Below, piece after piece: positions 17,345 to 26,073 of a stretch of 62,006 bases of DNA. Position 1 is the stretch's first letter, and each line of letters starts with the position of its first letter. The position numbers were made by a program, and so were the translations under genes. Under the pieces are notes generated by a model. It was not told the origin of the DNA, searched no databases, and saw only the letters and a program-made list of their open reading frames with translations. Source of the stretch: Kiloniellaceae bacterium (lineage in GTDB: Bacteria > Pseudomonadota > Alphaproteobacteria > Kiloniellales > J153); contig JAJFGO010000012.1 of the NCBI GenBank assembly GCA_021776095.1, positions 1 to 62,006 on the forward strand, written 5' to 3'.

Positions 17345-17795
17345 AGCCGCGCCTCTCCCCGCTGGCGATCTTGAGCTGACACGGGTTCTCCTGGAGGTCC
17401 GGTTTTGCGCTCGGGTCGACCGGATCAAGCTGATCCGCCGTGTGGTCGAGGCCTCGGCGCTGATGTGCGACCTGGCGTCCGAACATGCGCGGGACGTTGT
17501 GCTGGCGGTCGACGAAGCCTGCCAGAACATTATCGTCCACGGATACAAGAGCCAAGGCGGCGGCGAAATCGTTCTGACCCTGGCGAGCCTGGATGATGGC
17601 CTCTTGGTCGAGCTGCGCGACCAGGCGCCGCGCATCGATCCGGCCAGGATCCAGCACCGCGCCTTGCACGATGTCAAACCGGGCAAGCTGGGCTGTTACT
17701 TCATGAGCGCGATCATGGACCGGGTCGAATACCTGCCCGACCCGGGTGGCGGGAATCTGCTGCGCATGTACAAGCGAAAGGACGGCTCGTCATGA
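17337..17795 (+). CDS. RsbW-like anti-sigma/serine kinase (HATPase)
   Basis: A 152-residue protein with a GHKL ATPase fold of the RsbW/SpoIIAB type. The N-box is AVDEACQNIIVHGY; a G1-like loop reads LRDQAPRID (DQA where DxG is usual) and a G2-like loop GKLGCYFM. Such proteins phosphorylate a STAS partner on serine and bind either it or a target protein. The expected targets are the STAS protein encoded next (four-base overlap) and an unknown sigma factor or other partner; no sigma factor gene is in the window. The divergent G1 motif leaves kinase activity open, though binding may remain. Confidence 0.87.
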   Translation: MSEAAPLPAGDLELTRVLLEVRFCARVDRIKLIRRVVEASALMCDLASEHARDVVLAVDEACQNIIVHGYKSQGGGEIVLTLASLDDGLLVELRDQAPRIDPARIQHRALHDVKPGKLGCYFMSAIMDRVEYLPDPGGGNLLRMYKRKDGSS

Positions 17796-18124
17796 CCGAG
17801 TCCGAGAACGGAACTGCCAGCCGCCGGGTCGTGCACTTGGCGGGGGAAATCGATCTGGAGCACGCGCCGCAAATCCGCAAGGTGTTGCTCGGCGCGGTCG
17901 ATCAGGGCCGTTGGATCCTGGTCGATATGGCGGAGGTTTCCTATATCGACAGCTCGGGCATCGCCTGCCTGATCGAGGCCTTGCAGGAGGCCCGAAAGAA
18001 GGACGCCGACTTAGCCCTCTTCGCCGTCAATCCGCAGGCTTTGCGGGTCCTTGAGTTGGCCCGTCTAGACACGGTCTTCGCGATCCACCCGGATCTAACC
18101 AGCGCCGTGCAGGCGAAAGGTTAG
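17792..18124 (+). CDS. STAS-domain protein (RsbV/MlaB-like)
   Basis: A 110-residue single STAS domain. The key segment YIDSSGIACLIEAL carries the DSSG serine that is phosphorylated in anti-sigma antagonists such as SpoIIAA and RsbV. The same fold forms MlaB, the cytoplasmic subunit that binds MlaF in lipid ABC transporters. Position favours both readings: it overlaps the RsbW-like gene by four bases and lies 12 bp before the MlaE permease gene. The permease itself carries no N-terminal STAS domain, so this may be the missing MlaB. I infer it is the shared node between kinase, phosphatase and transporter; direct evidence is lacking. Confidence 0.85.
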   Translation: MTESENGTASRRVVHLAGEIDLEHAPQIRKVLLGAVDQGRWILVDMAEVSYIDSSGIACLIEALQEARKKDADLALFAVNPQALRVLELARLDTVFAIHPDLTSAVQAKG

Positions 18125-18136
18125 GGGGCTCGCGCG

Positions 18137-18925
18137 ATGCTCGCCTTCCTGGAACAGACCGGCCGGCGCGGCGTGCGCGCCTTCGATGAGTTGGGCTATG
18201 CCACGGTCCTACTCGGCGAGAGCCTGTTCTGGACCCTGTTCGGCCGGCGCTGGCGCCAGCCGGTACGCTTCGCCAGCGTGGTCGCGCAGATGATGCATGT
18301 GGGGATCGAGGCTCTGCCCATCGCCACCCTATTGGCCGCGGCAATAGGTTTCATGCTGGCGGTGCAAAGCCTCTACTCCCTGGGCTTGTTCGGCGCGGAG
18401 TCTTTCGCCCACGTCGGCATCGCCTTGGCCCTGATCCGCGAATTTTCGCCGCTGATCATCGGCATACTCATGGCCGGGCGGTCCGGTTCCGCACTGGCGG
18501 CGCGAATCAGCACCATGACCATCAATCAAGAGGTCGACGCGCTGCATACCATCGGCATCAACCCGGTTCGTTTCCTTGTGGCGCCCGCCCTGCTGGCCAT
18601 GGTGATTATGCTGCCGGCGCTAGCCATGTGGGCGAATCTGATCGGCCTGGGCGCGGCCGGTCTTCTGGTATCGTCTTCGCTCGACATCACCATGGCCGCC
18701 TTCGTCACCAACACCATCGAGGTTCTATCCCCCGGCGACATTTTGCACGGCCTGGGCAAGAGCGTGCTGTTCGCGGTCCTGATCGCGATCATTGCCTCAG
18801 TCAACGGTTCCCGGGTCCGCGGCGGCTCGGATGGCGTCGGCCGGGTCACGACCCGCTCCGTGGTCCACGCCATCTCGGCAATCATCGTGGCCGACATGAT
18901 TTTCGGTTTTTTGGCAACGACCTGA
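18137..18925 (+). CDS. mlaE: MlaE-type phospholipid ABC transporter permease
   Basis: The inner-membrane permease of an MCE-type lipid transporter, 262 residues. About five to six hydrophobic segments are visible, and the conserved cytoplasmic motif NQEVDALHTIGINP lies near residue 135, followed by FLVAPALLAM. The N-terminal amphipathic helix is present, but no STAS domain is fused. It is translated from ATG at 18137, and the ATPase gene begins three bases after its stop. Function: movement of phospholipid between outer and inner membranes; direction is not readable from sequence. Confidence 0.9.
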   Translation: MLAFLEQTGRRGVRAFDELGYATVLLGESLFWTLFGRRWRQPVRFASVVAQMMHVGIEALPIATLLAAAIGFMLAVQSLYSLGLFGAESFAHVGIALALIREFSPLIIGILMAGRSGSALAARISTMTINQEVDALHTIGINPVRFLVAPALLAMVIMLPALAMWANLIGLGAAGLLVSSSLDITMAAFVTNTIEVLSPGDILHGLGKSVLFAVLIAIIASVNGSRVRGGSDGVGRVTTRSVVHAISAIIVADMIFGFLATT

Positions 18926-18928
18926 ACG

Positions 18929-19804
18929 ATGACGATCGAGCACGCCCAAACCATCCCATTCGGTGACGCCCATGCACCGTCGGAATCAGCCGTCGCGGTG
19001 CGCGGTCTCAACGCCCACTTCGGCGCTACCCAGGTCTTGTACGATTTGGAGCTGACCATACGGCCGAGCGAAATCATGGTTATCATGGGCGGCAGCGGAT
19101 CGGGCAAGAGCACCTTTCTGCGTCACCTGATCGGTCTGGAACAGCCGAGCAGCGGCACGATCGAGCTGCTCGGCAAGGACATCACCCAACTTGGCCCGGT
19201 CGAGATGCTCGATCAACGGCGCCGCATCGGTGTCGCCTTTCAGGGCGGCGCGTTGTTCAGTTCGCTTTCGGTCGCGGAGAACATCAAACTGCCGTTGCGC
19301 GAACATACTCAGCTCGACGAAAAGACCATGGACATCATGGCGCGCATGAAGCTGGAGGTGGTCAACCTCGCCGGCTTCGGCGATCACATGCCCTCGGAGC
19401 TTTCAGGCGGCATGCTAAAGCGCGCCGCAGTCGCTCGGGCCATCGCCACCGACCCGAAGCTGTTGTTTTTCGACGAGCCCTCCGCCGGCCTGGACCCAGT
19501 CGTCTCAGCTGCCCTTGACGAGTTGATCGTGCGCCTGCGCGACGCCATGCAGATGACCATCGTGGTGGTCACCCACGAAATACACAGCGCTTTCAAGATC
19601 GCCGATCGGATCACGATTCTAGACCAGGGCCGGATCGTCGAGGTCGGCACGCCAGAGGAGGTGCGTAACAGCCCCAACCAGCGGATACAGGGCCTGTTGA
19701 ATCGCCGGCCCGACGAAACGCCGCTCGACCCCGAGGAATACCTGCGCCGCCTGTCGGGCGACGACCAAGGTTTAGACGACAGAACGAGAACACGGCATGT
19801 ATAG
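18929..19804 (+). CDS. mlaF: MlaF-type ABC transporter ATPase
   Basis: The ATP-binding subunit partnered with the MlaE permease. The 291-residue protein contains Walker A GGSGSGKST, a Q-loop in VAFQGGALF, the signature ELSGGMLKRAA, Walker B LLFFDEPSAGLDP and the switch His in VVTHEIHS. The N-terminal 20 residues and a C-terminal tail of about 40 residues lie outside the core fold. In E. coli the C-terminal extension of MlaF contacts the neighbouring ATPase and MlaB, so this tail could touch the STAS protein encoded upstream. The last eight bases overlap the MCE gene. Confidence 0.93.
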   Translation: MTIEHAQTIPFGDAHAPSESAVAVRGLNAHFGATQVLYDLELTIRPSEIMVIMGGSGSGKSTFLRHLIGLEQPSSGTIELLGKDITQLGPVEMLDQRRRIGVAFQGGALFSSLSVAENIKLPLREHTQLDEKTMDIMARMKLEVVNLAGFGDHMPSELSGGMLKRAAVARAIATDPKLLFFDEPSAGLDPVVSAALDELIVRLRDAMQMTIVVVTHEIHSAFKIADRITILDQGRIVEVGTPEEVRNSPNQRIQGLLNRRPDETPLDPEEYLRRLSGDDQGLDDRTRTRHV

Positions 19805-20765
19805 CAAAAAAGCAAATTACGTCCTGGTCGGATGTTTCGTATTGAGCATGACATTGGCGAGCTTCGTTTCGATCGCCATTTTGGCCGGGCGGACCGGGCC
19901 GACCGACCGCTACTTTCTGACGATGGACAACGTCGCCGATATCAAATACGGAACCCAGGTCCGCTTCGAGGGCTTTGCCGTCGGCCAGATCGAGCAGATC
20001 GAACCTGCCGAACCCGGCGCGGACGGCCGATTCCGGGTCGAGATCAGCGTCGCCGAGGGCTGGCGCATCCCGGCTGACAGCGTCACCCGTATCGGTAGTT
20101 CGAGTTTTTTGGCGGCGAAGACCCTGGATATCGAAAGCGGGCGCGCCACGGAGGCCGTCCCCAAGGGCGGGCGGATCGCCAGCGCCGCGCCGGACGACAT
20201 GTTCACAACCATGCGGGTCGCCGCCAACCGCTTAACCGCGCTCAGCGAGGGCAGCGTCAAACCCTTGCTCGGCACCCTGCAGTCCCTGGTCAGCACAATC
20301 GACCGCGACACGCCGCAAATTACGGCCGAGTTCGCCGCCTTCGCGCGCCGGCTGAATACCAGTTTGGCGCCGATTCAGGACATCCTGAACGACGAAAATG
20401 TCCAATCGGTCCGGCAGATCCTGGCCAATTCAGAGAGCACGACACAAACCTTGAGCGGCGCCAGCCGCGACCTTGCTGTCGCCATGGGCAATCTGCAGAA
20501 TCTAACCGGCAACATCGACGGCTTGGTCGAGTCGAACAACGCCAGCGCTGAGCAGACCTTGAAGGACCTTCAGTACACCCTGGCCTCGGTTTCGCGCAGT
20601 GTAGATACGATCGTGCACAACTTCGACGGCACGGCGCGCAATATGAACGAGTTTAGCCGGCTGATCCGCAACAACCCTGGCGTCCTCCTAGACAGCTCGC
20701 CGCGTGAGGCTGTTTCAGAGGCCAAAGCCAGCAGCCCCGCGCGTAAGCCCGAAAGCGCCCAATGA
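19797..20765 (+). CDS. mlaD: MlaD-like MCE-domain protein
   Basis: A 322-residue periplasmic MCE protein anchored by one N-terminal membrane helix (residues 7–30). The MCE domain lies at about residues 38–115 (DIKYGTQVRFEGFAVGQIE), and helical, Ser/Asn-rich sequence follows to about residue 290, longer than E. coli MlaD. The long C-terminal helices suggest a PqiB/LetB- or Mce-like tunnel extension rather than a simple ring. The start overlaps mlaF by eight bases and the stop overlaps the lipoprotein gene by four. It should form a hexamer on the MlaE–MlaF complex. Confidence 0.9.
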   Translation: MYSKKANYVLVGCFVLSMTLASFVSIAILAGRTGPTDRYFLTMDNVADIKYGTQVRFEGFAVGQIEQIEPAEPGADGRFRVEISVAEGWRIPADSVTRIGSSSFLAAKTLDIESGRATEAVPKGGRIASAAPDDMFTTMRVAANRLTALSEGSVKPLLGTLQSLVSTIDRDTPQITAEFAAFARRLNTSLAPIQDILNDENVQSVRQILANSESTTQTLSGASRDLAVAMGNLQNLTGNIDGLVESNNASAEQTLKDLQYTLASVSRSVDTIVHNFDGTARNMNEFSRLIRNNPGVLLDSSPREAVSEAKASSPARKPESAQ

Positions 20766-21391
20766 CCAATCGCAAACTCATACCTAGCATCCTGCTCTTG
20801 GCGATCCTGGGCGGTTGCCTTGGTGCTGCCCGGCCGGTACCTCGCGATCATTTTTACCGGATCGAGGTCGAAGTCGTTCAGGAACCGCCGGCGCGCCTTC
20901 CGGGTACCATCTCAGTCTCGCCGATCGACGCCGAGGGCCTGATGCGTGAACGCCCCATGCTGTTCAGCATCGGCGATGCACACGAAATACAGCAACACGA
21001 TTACCACTATTGGATCGAGAGCCCGCCACGCATGCTGCAAGGCCAGTTGGTGGATTTCCTGAGGCGGAGCGGCGCCGCGGATTCGGTGATCACGCCCGAC
21101 CTGCGGTTGCCCGCGGACTTCGAAGTGACCGGACGCATCCGGCGCTTCGAACGCGTCCTGCGGGCCGATGCTACCCGCGTGGTCGTCGAACTGGAATTAG
21201 CCATGGCCGATACCGGCGGCAAGCGCCTGGTGGTGGTAAAAAGTTATGGCGCCGAGGTTCCGGCCGAGGATGCCGGTGTCGAAGCTTCGGTACGGGCCAT
21301 GGATGTCGCATTGTCGGATATCTTCACGCGCTTCCTAGCCGACGCGGGCATCCGCAGCCGGGAACAACGCGCCGCCGCCGGTAAGGATTGA
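20762..21391 (+). CDS. ABC-type transport auxiliary lipoprotein (PqiC-like)
   Basis: A 209-residue outer-membrane lipoprotein. The signal peptide ends in a lipobox LGGCLG with the acylated Cys at residue 19. The following domain (VSPIDAEGLMRERPMLFS, then DYHYWIESPPRMLQGQLVDFL) matches the ABC-type transport auxiliary lipoprotein family of PqiC. Such proteins join MCE tunnels to the outer membrane. It closes the seven-gene operon; a convergent secretion gene ends 42 bp downstream. A separate MlaC-type protein is encoded at 40330, so this cluster may use either partner. Confidence 0.88.
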   Translation: MTNRKLIPSILLLAILGGCLGAARPVPRDHFYRIEVEVVQEPPARLPGTISVSPIDAEGLMRERPMLFSIGDAHEIQQHDYHYWIESPPRMLQGQLVDFLRRSGAADSVITPDLRLPADFEVTGRIRRFERVLRADATRVVVELELAMADTGGKRLVVVKSYGAEVPAEDAGVEASVRAMDVALSDIFTRFLADAGIRSREQRAAAGKD

Positions 21392-21433
21392 TACAAAATC
21401 GGCCGGACGCGCCCGACGAAATCCGACGCCGTC

Positions 21434-22393
21434 CTACTCAGCCTCCACCGCGATCGGGAATAGGATGCGCCGCCCCTGCTTCCAGCCCCAAAAGTCGTAA
21501 GGCGGCTCACTTGCTGTGCCGATTTCGACCACCGCCTCCCTGACAAAGACCGCGCCAGAATCGCTGCGCGCCTCAGAGTGAATTGTGAAAAAATTGGTTC
21601 GCGAGCGCGGTGGCAAGGGCTCGCCATCCTGAGCCGAGAATTCGCCGGGAACCGGCGGTTCGCGCGGCTCGTCGGCGCTCAATTCCGTATCGGGACCTAT
21701 GGTCTCGGGGGCTTCGGGGCCGTCCTTGCCAGCCACAGGTTCATCTGAGATCTCATCCGGCACCTCGCCGGCCATGGCGGCCCGGACCAGGGCCGGCGCC
21801 GTCGGCACGTGCGGCTCGCGCTGAGCCGCTTGCACGGTCAATGCCGGAGCCACCCGATCGAACAGCGCCGTGGTCATGCCGTAAACCTGCCGTAGCTCTT
21901 CAACCGCCTCAAAGGGGGCGTCCTTGGCTCCATAAGGTAGCTCGGCGTCGCTATAGTCGCGATCTTCGGCGCCATTCAGTTGGCGCAGGTCGTTGATGTC
22001 ACGATAGTCGACGATCCGGTCCACTAGGACAGCAGCGTCGTTCGAGCTTTCCCCGGCGGCCACCATCAAGGCTTTGAGCAAAGCATCCGTCGAAACGTTC
22101 AGGTCGATCTTGCCGCCTTCATCTTGGACACTGACTCGGATCTCTCCTGCGCCGAAGCGCCAACCGTAGACCGTTCCATCGACGCGCCACTGCCCCCCCT
22201 GCCCGCTCGCCATAAGACCCAGCAATGCCGCATGCACGCCGGCATCGGCCAGAGCTTCGGCTTGGGCGACCGCCGCCTGGTTGAAGGCAAGCTTGATTTC
22301 GGTTCGGGTCGAGTTAGAAAAGCTGGCGGCAATCAAGGAAAGCAGCGTCAGGACCCACAGCACCGTAATCAGCGCGAGTCCGCGCGCGTTCAT
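21434..22393 (-). CDS. gspK: Type II secretion minor pseudopilin GspK
   Basis: GspK caps the tip of the type II secretion pseudopilus. The 319-residue protein starts with a short leader and a hydrophobic helix (GLALITVLWVLTLLSL), a GspK-type start that lacks the Glu5 found in other pseudopilins. The body carries the inserted domain expected for this subunit (VDYRDINDLRQLNGAE and DAPFEAVEELRQVYGM). A Pro/Glu-rich stretch at about residues 195–265 is unusual and probably disordered. It follows gspD by 13 bp and is the last gene of the secretion cluster. Confidence 0.88.
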   Translation of the reverse strand: MNARGLALITVLWVLTLLSLIAASFSNSTRTEIKLAFNQAAVAQAEALADAGVHAALLGLMASGQGGQWRVDGTVYGWRFGAGEIRVSVQDEGGKIDLNVSTDALLKALMVAAGESSNDAAVLVDRIVDYRDINDLRQLNGAEDRDYSDAELPYGAKDAPFEAVEELRQVYGMTTALFDRVAPALTVQAAQREPHVPTAPALVRAAMAGEVPDEISDEPVAGKDGPEAPETIGPDTELSADEPREPPVPGEFSAQDGEPLPPRSRTNFFTIHSEARSDSGAVFVREAVVEIGTASEPPYDFWGWKQGRRILFPIAVEAE

Positions 22394-22406
22394 GGCAGGC
22401 CCGGCC

Positions 22407-24653
22407 TCATTGCGGTGCGACGATCTTTTGCTCTAGCGGCTCGATACCGGTCAAGCGTTTGCGAAGTTCGTCGGTGACGTCTTGCGCCTCGCGGCGATCG
22501 CGCACGACCCGCGGCGTGATCAGAACTAAAAGCTCCGTACGGCGCTGAGCATTGTTAGTGGTCTTGAACAAGTTGCCCAGAATGGGAATCTCGGACAGGA
22601 GGGGCAGGCCGCTCTTTGATTCTTGGTCGCGGTCTTGAATCAGGCCGCCTAGGGCGATGGTATCGCCACTCTGCACGGCGACGGTGCTCTCGATGCTGCG
22701 TTGCTGAATGGTCGGCGAGTTGAGTTCCGAGGTCGTGGTAGCGACCACGTCGCTGACCTCCTGCAAGACCTCCAGGGTGACCAGGCCGCCGGCATTGACG
22801 CGTGGGGTCACGGCCAAGATCACGCCGGTGTCGCGGAACTCGATGGAGTTCACCACCGGCGCACCGGTATCGGTAACCGACACGGCCGATTGCGTCGCGA
22901 TCGGCACCTGATCGCCGATCTGAAGACGCGCGCTTTGATTATCGAGCACCATCAATTGCGGCGAGGAGATCACGCGAACGTCTGTGATTTCGGTCAGGGC
23001 GTTCAGGACAAAGCGCGCGTCGCTGGGCGAGAAAACATAGGAGAAGCCGGGGAAGGCCGAAGCGACGGCGCCGTCGGCCAGGGTGCTGAAGCTGAGCCCG
23101 TTGTTACCCTTCTGGAAGAACCATTGCAGGCCGTAGCGCAATGTATCGTTCAGCATGACTTCCGCAATCGTCACTTCGATCAGAACCTGCAAGGGAACTA
23201 GGTCCAGGCGCTTCAAGGTCGCCTGGATCATGCGGTACTCGGCGGCCGTGGCCAGTACCACCAGCGCGTTGTTGCGCTCGTCGGCGATGATCCGGATGTT
23301 GCCGCTACTGGTGATCGCCGTAATGCCGGTGGTATCGGAAAGCCGCTGTCCTTCGCCGGGCACCGGGGCGGCCGGTGTTTGGGCGGTTAGGCCTTCGGCC
23401 GCAGGCGGCGCTATCGGCTGCTGGCTAGTCAGTGTAGCCGGGGTCAAGCCTGGTGCCAATCCGGCCGCGGGCGGGGTCGCCCCGCCGCTTTCGCCGGTCT
23501 CGAAAATGCGGGCCAAGACCTCCGCCAGGTCGGCCGCGCGGCCGTTTTGGACGTGATACACGTAAATGCGCCGTCCGGCACCCTCACCGCCGCGGTCCAG
23601 GCGGTCGATCCAGGTTTCGGCTTGGTCCAGATAGGCGGCTTGCGGCGAGATCACCAGAACCGAGTTCAAACGCTCGATCGGCACGAAGCGGACCAGGCCG
23701 GCCAGAGGGCTTTGGCCGTTTTGCAAAAACACGGTCTCCAGATCGGCCACCACCGCCTTGGCATCGGCGATTTGCACCGGGAACAGCGCGAACGACATGC
23801 CCGCCATCCAGTCCACATCGAAGACGCTGACCATTTCGATGAGGTCGCGTGCCTCGGGTCCGGTTCCGGCGAACACGATAAGGTTGCGTGCGGCATCGAT
23901 GCGGAACACCCGCCCGGGGCCGATGAAGGGGCGCAAGACCTCCGACATGGCCTGGACCGAGGCGTAACGCACCGGAATGATGTGAACCGCGAAGCCGCGC
24001 GCCGAATCACTCGCACGGGTCGACAGCACGGGGCTGGTCAGGCCGGTCGCGGCCTGTTGCAGCGTAACCACCTTGTAGACCCCGTTATCCAGGGTCAGGG
24101 CGGCACCGTTCAGGGCCAGGATGTTCTCCAGCGCCGGGATCACCGACCGGCGCGGTATCGGGCGGCTGGTGCGCGCGGTCACTTCGCCCTGAACCCGGGG
24201 GTCGATAATGTAGCTGAGCCCCAAGGCTTGCCCGAGCACGGCGTCGACCACCTCGCGGATCTCAGCATTGGCAAAATTCAAGGTGATATCGCCGTCGTCG
24301 ATCATGCCGACCTCGGTCCGCGACCCGGTGGGCCGGCGGGCCATGACGCCGGTGCCGCGGAACAGCTCCGGCTCCTCGACATCGGCCTCCAGGGCGTCGG
24401 GCAGCAGCGCAAGTTCCCCGAGCGGGCTCGCGGCCAGCTTGGTCGGGCCTGATCCGGCCCTGACCGTGCTCCGGCTCAAAGGGGCGGACTGGGCCGCCGG
24501 CATGTCAATACCCAAGGCATCGGACGCCGTGGCCGAGGGCCCGGCGTCGCGTGTGCCCTGGCAAGACGCCAGCGCAGCCAGCAACGCGCCCGCCAGCATG
24601 AACCGGCGGCTCAAAAAAAGGCGCGCGTCGCGACTTTTATCCCGGCATTTCAC
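22407..24653 (-). CDS. gspD: Type II secretion secretin GspD (predicted lipoprotein)
   Basis: GspD forms the outer-membrane secretin channel. The 748-residue protein has an N0 domain (ITLNFANAEIREVVDAVLGQ), further N-domains (MSEVLRPFIGPG, VVADLETVFLQ) and a C-terminal secretin core with VISSPQLMVLDNQSARLQIG and VNSIEFRDTGVIL. A Pro/Thr-rich linker occupies about residues 395–440. Unusually, the signal peptide ends in LASC with the lipobox Cys at residue 31, so the secretin itself may be lipid-anchored, and no pilotin gene is nearby. It is preceded by a 257-bp gap and followed by gspK. Confidence 0.92.
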   Translation of the reverse strand: MKCRDKSRDARLFLSRRFMLAGALLAALASCQGTRDAGPSATASDALGIDMPAAQSAPLSRSTVRAGSGPTKLAASPLGELALLPDALEADVEEPELFRGTGVMARRPTGSRTEVGMIDDGDITLNFANAEIREVVDAVLGQALGLSYIIDPRVQGEVTARTSRPIPRRSVIPALENILALNGAALTLDNGVYKVVTLQQAATGLTSPVLSTRASDSARGFAVHIIPVRYASVQAMSEVLRPFIGPGRVFRIDAARNLIVFAGTGPEARDLIEMVSVFDVDWMAGMSFALFPVQIADAKAVVADLETVFLQNGQSPLAGLVRFVPIERLNSVLVISPQAAYLDQAETWIDRLDRGGEGAGRRIYVYHVQNGRAADLAEVLARIFETGESGGATPPAAGLAPGLTPATLTSQQPIAPPAAEGLTAQTPAAPVPGEGQRLSDTTGITAITSSGNIRIIADERNNALVVLATAAEYRMIQATLKRLDLVPLQVLIEVTIAEVMLNDTLRYGLQWFFQKGNNGLSFSTLADGAVASAFPGFSYVFSPSDARFVLNALTEITDVRVISSPQLMVLDNQSARLQIGDQVPIATQSAVSVTDTGAPVVNSIEFRDTGVILAVTPRVNAGGLVTLEVLQEVSDVVATTTSELNSPTIQQRSIESTVAVQSGDTIALGGLIQDRDQESKSGLPLLSEIPILGNLFKTTNNAQRRTELLVLITPRVVRDRREAQDVTDELRKRLTGIEPLEQKIVAPQ

Positions 24654-24910
24654 GTCCCGCGTTCCCCCGAAGCGCCGGCTCGACCGTCCACCGTGAGCGG
24701 TAGAGTTTTTCCCGCGTTTCCATCTAATTAGATAAACTACACCTGGACAAGATGTAAACTTTAGCTAACGAATCGTAATGAGACGGAGTTAATAAAAGTT
24801 GAATAATACCGTGCGGGATCGTCGCGAACCGAAAATCCGCCAAACTTCTTCAAGTTTTTTTGAATACCGCCCCTAAAAAGACCGTCAGCCTCAACTTAGT
24901 CTAGACTATT
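24654..24910. promoter_or_regulatory. Intergenic region between gspC and gspD
   Basis: This 257-bp stretch is more AT-rich than its surroundings and breaks the otherwise tight secretion gene order. Between about 24715 and 24900 it holds several A/T runs, including AAACTTCTTCAAGTTT at 24843–24858, whose plus-strand reading is followed by T residues. It probably contains a separate promoter for gspD-gspK. No gene is visible. Confidence 0.45.
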
Positions 24911-25465
24911 TCATTCCTTTTTCGCTTTGGTGCCGGCTGCTGCCTGCTCTTTTGCGGCGCGCGGGCGTTTGGGCGGCAGATCGAAGCTGAGTTCGACCCG
25001 CTCGACCGCCTTATCGCGCCGAAAGGTCACTCGGTGGGGCTCGATTTGGGCAACCGTCCAACCTAGATACCGGTCGCCAACGGTAACCCTGGCGAAACTA
25101 TCGCTGCCGCGTGGCGCAACGATAGCGATAGGCGCGTCGGAGGCCACGATAACGCCGATCAGGCGAACGTCGAGTTCGGAACTCATGGTCTCGATGGTTA
25201 TTTCCTGCTCCTGCGTGGCCCGGCGGTCCGAGGCAAAGATCGGGCGCGCCACGATTTCCACGAAAGACTTGGCCGGCGGCATGGCGAAAGCAGTGTCGAT
25301 CGGACCCTGGCTGGCGGGAATGATCTCTCGCATGGTGGCGCTGGACCCTTCGGTAGAGACCCCGGGGGTCATGCTCAGCACGGTAAAAAGCGCCGCCGCG
25401 ACGAACAGGCCGCCGCCGGCCACACAGGCCGGCATAAACATCACGGATCTGCGGTTCACCATCAT
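24911..25465 (-). CDS. Type II secretion protein GspC/GspN-like
   Basis: A 184-residue bitopic inner-membrane protein. One membrane helix spans about residues 10–32; a periplasmic domain follows with ARPIFASDRR and LDVRLIGVIVAS, the homology-region pattern of GspC that meets the N0 domain of GspD. The typical C-terminal PDZ domain is absent and the chain ends in a Lys/Ala-rich tail. It overlaps the GspM gene by four bases. The short form is known in several alphaproteobacterial secretion systems; GspN is the alternative name. It likely joins the platform to the secretin. Confidence 0.78.
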   Translation of the reverse strand: MMVNRRSVMFMPACVAGGGLFVAAALFTVLSMTPGVSTEGSSATMREIIPASQGPIDTAFAMPPAKSFVEIVARPIFASDRRATQEQEITIETMSSELDVRLIGVIVASDAPIAIVAPRGSDSFARVTVGDRYLGWTVAQIEPHRVTFRRDKAVERVELSFDLPPKRPRAAKEQAAAGTKAKKE

Positions 25466-26073
25466 TTCTCTGCCTCGGGCCGGACATAACCGGTCAAGTC
25501 CAGGCGGACCAGCAAATCCGGATCGGTTGGCGCGCCGGCGCGCTGGCGTTTCTGGCGGTTGCTGATATCAAGGTTATCGACGAACAGGAACGTATCGCCC
25601 GCCTCGAAAGCATAGAGCATGCGCGCGACGGCCGCGATATTGGCGGTCATTTGAACGCGTACACCGACCCGGCGGAAATCGCCATCGTCGCGGGGCGGCA
25701 AAATTTGGACGCTACGCACTTGCCCGCCGTTCGATTCAACCCGCGCGTTGACAATTTCCTGCAAGCGGGCTGCGGACAAGGCGTCGGTTTCGCCGGGCAG
25801 GTAGACGCCGCTTTCCGTATGTGTCGCGCTGACCCGGTCGAGCAGTGCCTTGTGGACGGATTGCTGGGCCGCGACCCTTTGGTAACGCGCCAAAAGGTCG
25901 CTGGACTGCGCAATCTCGCCGTTGATCTGGCTATAGGCCGCAACCAATGGCGCCACCAGCAAGCTGTAGCCAACCAACAGCAAGACGAGCAAAACCCCGA
26001 CCGCCGTCGCACGGCTCATCCAAGGCGATGAGAACACCGCGCCGCCACCGATCGATTCAGACCCGCTGGCCAT
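25462..26073 (-). CDS. gspM: Type II secretion platform protein GspM
   Basis: A 203-residue inner-membrane platform protein. One membrane helix at about residues 22–42 is followed by a short coiled segment (QINGEIAQSSDLLARYQRV) and a ferredoxin-like periplasmic domain. The domain contains the SVQILPPRDDG and VRVQMTANIAAVARMLYAFE pattern of the T2SSM family. It lies directly behind gspL and overlaps gspC by four bases. GspM normally pairs with GspL. Confidence 0.8.
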   Translation of the reverse strand: MASGSESIGGGAVFSSPWMSRATAVGVLLVLLLVGYSLLVAPLVAAYSQINGEIAQSSDLLARYQRVAAQQSVHKALLDRVSATHTESGVYLPGETDALSAARLQEIVNARVESNGGQVRSVQILPPRDDGDFRRVGVRVQMTANIAAVARMLYAFEAGDTFLFVDNLDISNRQKRQRAGAPTDPDLLVRLDLTGYVRPEAEK

